From positions 1 through 37,086 of the forward strand of contig CAJJAI010000062.1 in NCBI GenBank assembly GCA_905182215.1: a DNA stretch of 37,086 nt. Reading direction: 5' to 3'. Position numbers and translations under genes: made by a program. Positions 35,439-37,086 of this stretch are shown in pieces. The DNA is from Flavobacteriales bacterium UBA6772. GTDB taxonomy: Bacteria > Bacteroidota > Bacteroidia > Flavobacteriales > UBA7430. How positions within the stretch are numbered: position 1 is the stretch's first letter; each line of letters opens with the position of its first letter. The notes under the pieces were generated by a model. The model was not told the DNA's origin. It did no database searches and was given only the letters and a program-made list of their open reading frames with translations.

Positions 35439-37086
35439 TTGTCTAGAAATTCCATATACTTTTTAGTGATTATCACTTTGCTATCCATTGTAAGTGGATT
35501 GAATTCGTGTATCCCAGAGGTTTCTGAAAAAGTGTATTTAAACTTGTCTGACACTGTTGCGTATGTTGGACAAGAAACCTGTAGAAATTGTCATTATGAG
35601 AATCATAAAACATTTACGCATACTGGAATGGGTCAGTCTTTTGGTTTGGCGAATCCCACAAAAAGTGCAGCTATTTTTCACAATGATTCTGTTTTGTACG
35701 ATGCACATAGCGATTTATATTACCATCCTTACTGGTCTTCCGATAGTTTGTTACTCGAAGAATACCGGCTTTTAAATACCGACACTATTCATAAAAGAGT
35801 AGAAAGTGCTGCTTATATTATCGGCTCTGGGCAGCATACCAATTCACATATTTCAAATACGAATGGTTATCTTCATCAATTGCCGTTTACCTACTATACC
35901 CAAAATGGGAAATTAGATTTACCCCCCGGATTTGAGGATGGGTTTAATACACGTTTTAACCGTAAAATTGGACTTGAATGTATGTCCTGTCATAATTCAT
36001 TTCCCGAATTTGTTAAAGGTTCAGAAAATAAATTTGAAGCCGTACCACTAGGAATATCTTGTGAACGCTGTCATGGCCCAGGAGAAATTCATGTGTCCGA
36101 AAAGATGAAAGGCGTTTTTGTTGATACTGCCATTGCGATAGATTATACGATTGTAAATCCTGCAAAATTGAGCTCAGACTTACAATTTGATCTCTGTTCT
36201 CGTTGCCATTTACAAGGAAATACTGTTTTAGAGGAAGGTAAATCCTTTTTCGATTTTAAACCAGGAATGGAATTACAGGAGGTGATGAATGTGTTTTTAC
36301 CAAGCTATAAAGGAGACGATAGTTTTATTATGGCTTCGCATGTAGATCGATTGAAAATGAGTGCATGTTTTTTGAATTCTAACGATGAACTTACTTGTAT
36401 TACCTGTCATAATCCACATATAAGTGTTACAAATACATCTAAGTCGGTGTTTAACAATGCTTGTGTTTCCTGCCATTCCTCAGTAGAAAAACATACTTTG
36501 GAGCAAGGTAATGACTGTGTATCTTGTCATATGCCGAAATCGGGTTCTAGCGATATACCTCATGTGAGTGTTACCGATCATAAAATTGCCATTCCTCAAC
36601 AAATCAGTTCCTCTGAAACAAAAACCATTAAAGAGTTTATCGGGCTTTATTGTGTAAATAATCCCAACCCCTCTGATTTAAATATCCTTAAAGCTTATTT
36701 GCAGCAATACGAGAAATTCGAGCAAGAATCGTACTATTTAGATTCTGCTTGGGTGTACTTAGGAAAACTCGATGAGTCACTCAGTATTAACGAATGGATT
36801 AAATATTACTTCTTTAAATCGGATTACGCAGCATTGATAAATTGGTTCGAAAAAGAAAGTTTTAAAATACGTAAAACTCAAATAAACAAACAATCTTATT
36901 CTAACGAAGACGCTTGGGCTTGGTATAGGGTAGGAGAATCCTATTATAAAACAAGTTCCTATAAAATGGCTGTTAAATGCTTTGAACAAGCAACTCGTTT
37001 AGCTCCTTATCATTTAGAAATTCAAAATAAATATGGAATGGCTTTACTAAAAGCCAATAATATAGCGGAGGCAAAAATAGTATTCG
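35439..37086 (+). CDS. Multiheme c-type cytochrome lipoprotein with C-terminal TPR-like repeats (partial at 3' end)
   Basis: Continuous open frame from TTG at 35439 to the window end: (M)SRNSIYFLVIITLLSIVSGLNSCIPEVSEKVYLNLSDTVAYVGQETCRNCHYENHK...; seven CXXCH motifs (CRNCH, CMSCH, CERCH, CSRCH, CITCH, CVSCH, CVSCH); ...AWYRVGESYYKTSSYKMAVKCFEQATRLAPYHLEIQNKYGMALLKANNIAEAKIVF is TPR-like. Absent from the ORF track (non-ATG start, truncated). Confidence 0.88.
   Translation, partial: MSRNSIYFLVIITLLSIVSGLNSCIPEVSEKVYLNLSDTVAYVGQETCRNCHYENHKTFTHTGMGQSFGLANPTKSAAIFHNDSVLYDAHSDLYYHPYWSSDSLLLEEYRLLNTDTIHKRVESAAYIIGSGQHTNSHISNTNGYLHQLPFTYYTQNGKLDLPPGFEDGFNTRFNRKIGLECMSCHNSFPEFVKGSENKFEAVPLGISCERCHGPGEIHVSEKMKGVFVDTAIAIDYTIVNPAKLSSDLQFDLCSRCHLQGNTVLEEGKSFFDFKPGMELQEVMNVFLPSYKGDDSFIMASHVDRLKMSACFLNSNDELTCITCHNPHISVTNTSKSVFNNACVSCHSSVEKHTLEQGNDCVSCHMPKSGSSDIPHVSVTDHKIAIPQQISSSETKTIKEFIGLYCVNNPNPSDLNILKAYLQQYEKFEQESYYLDSAWVYLGKLDESLSINEWIKYYFFKSDYAALINWFEKESFKIRKTQINKQSYSNEDAWAWYRVGESYYKTSSYKMAVKCFEQATRLAPYHLEIQNKYGMALLKANNIAEAKIVF

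Noticed and set aside
35342-35775. 70-aa minus and 72-aa plus ORFs at the start of the multiheme gene
   Set aside because: The TTG-started multiheme frame with CXXCH motifs explains this DNA; the listed ORFs are shadows.
36777-36989. 70-aa minus-strand ORF
   Set aside because: Antisense to the TPR-like part of the multiheme lipoprotein.
1-37086. Search for CRISPR arrays, tRNA/rRNA, transposases, integrases, toxin-antitoxin, restriction or other defence genes
   Set aside because: None recognised by eye in translations or sequence; no regularly spaced repeat array seen.

Overview
The window looks like ordinary core chromosome of a marine-type Bacteroidota (Flavobacteriia-like) bacterium: AT-rich, with densely packed housekeeping and metabolic genes. 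I see no prophage, transposase, CRISPR array, tRNA or rRNA. In order it contains: rimM (partial)-rpsP; an acyl-CoA dehydrogenase; anmK; a lipoprotein; a large M43-type secreted metalloprotease; methylmalonyl-CoA mutase (two subunits) with a DivIC/FtsB-like gene; a ubiE-porT-FAD dehydrogenase cluster; an SLC12-like transporter and a TrkH/KtrB K+ channel; a PfkB-family kinase; an aminotransferase; yajC-DUF1573-nusB; a Leu/Glu dehydrogenase; an ABC exporter; a PUR-domain protein; YbbR-coaE; a Sua5/YrdC protein; a YdiJ-like FAD/Fe-S oxidoreductase next to a DUF1338 protein, with a divergent Lrp regulator; dapF; a GNAT acetyltransferase; and a TTG-started seven-CXXCH multiheme lipoprotein with TPR-like repeats that runs off the end and is missing from the supplied ORF track. 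I found no clear novel defence or mobile system. The best leads are: (1) a DUF1338 (HglS-like) and YdiJ-like pair that could form a 2-oxoadipate -> D-2-hydroxyglutarate -> 2-oxoglutarate module under a divergent Lrp regulator; (2) a tandem C-terminal module and Cys-rich 'GCTD..NYNP.AN.DDG(S/T)C' repeats in the M43 protease, the latter shared with the convergent lipoprotein; (3) the multiheme lipoprotein; (4) an intergenic region carrying degraded interspersed palindromes. All family assignments come from reading translations and motif recall, without database searches.
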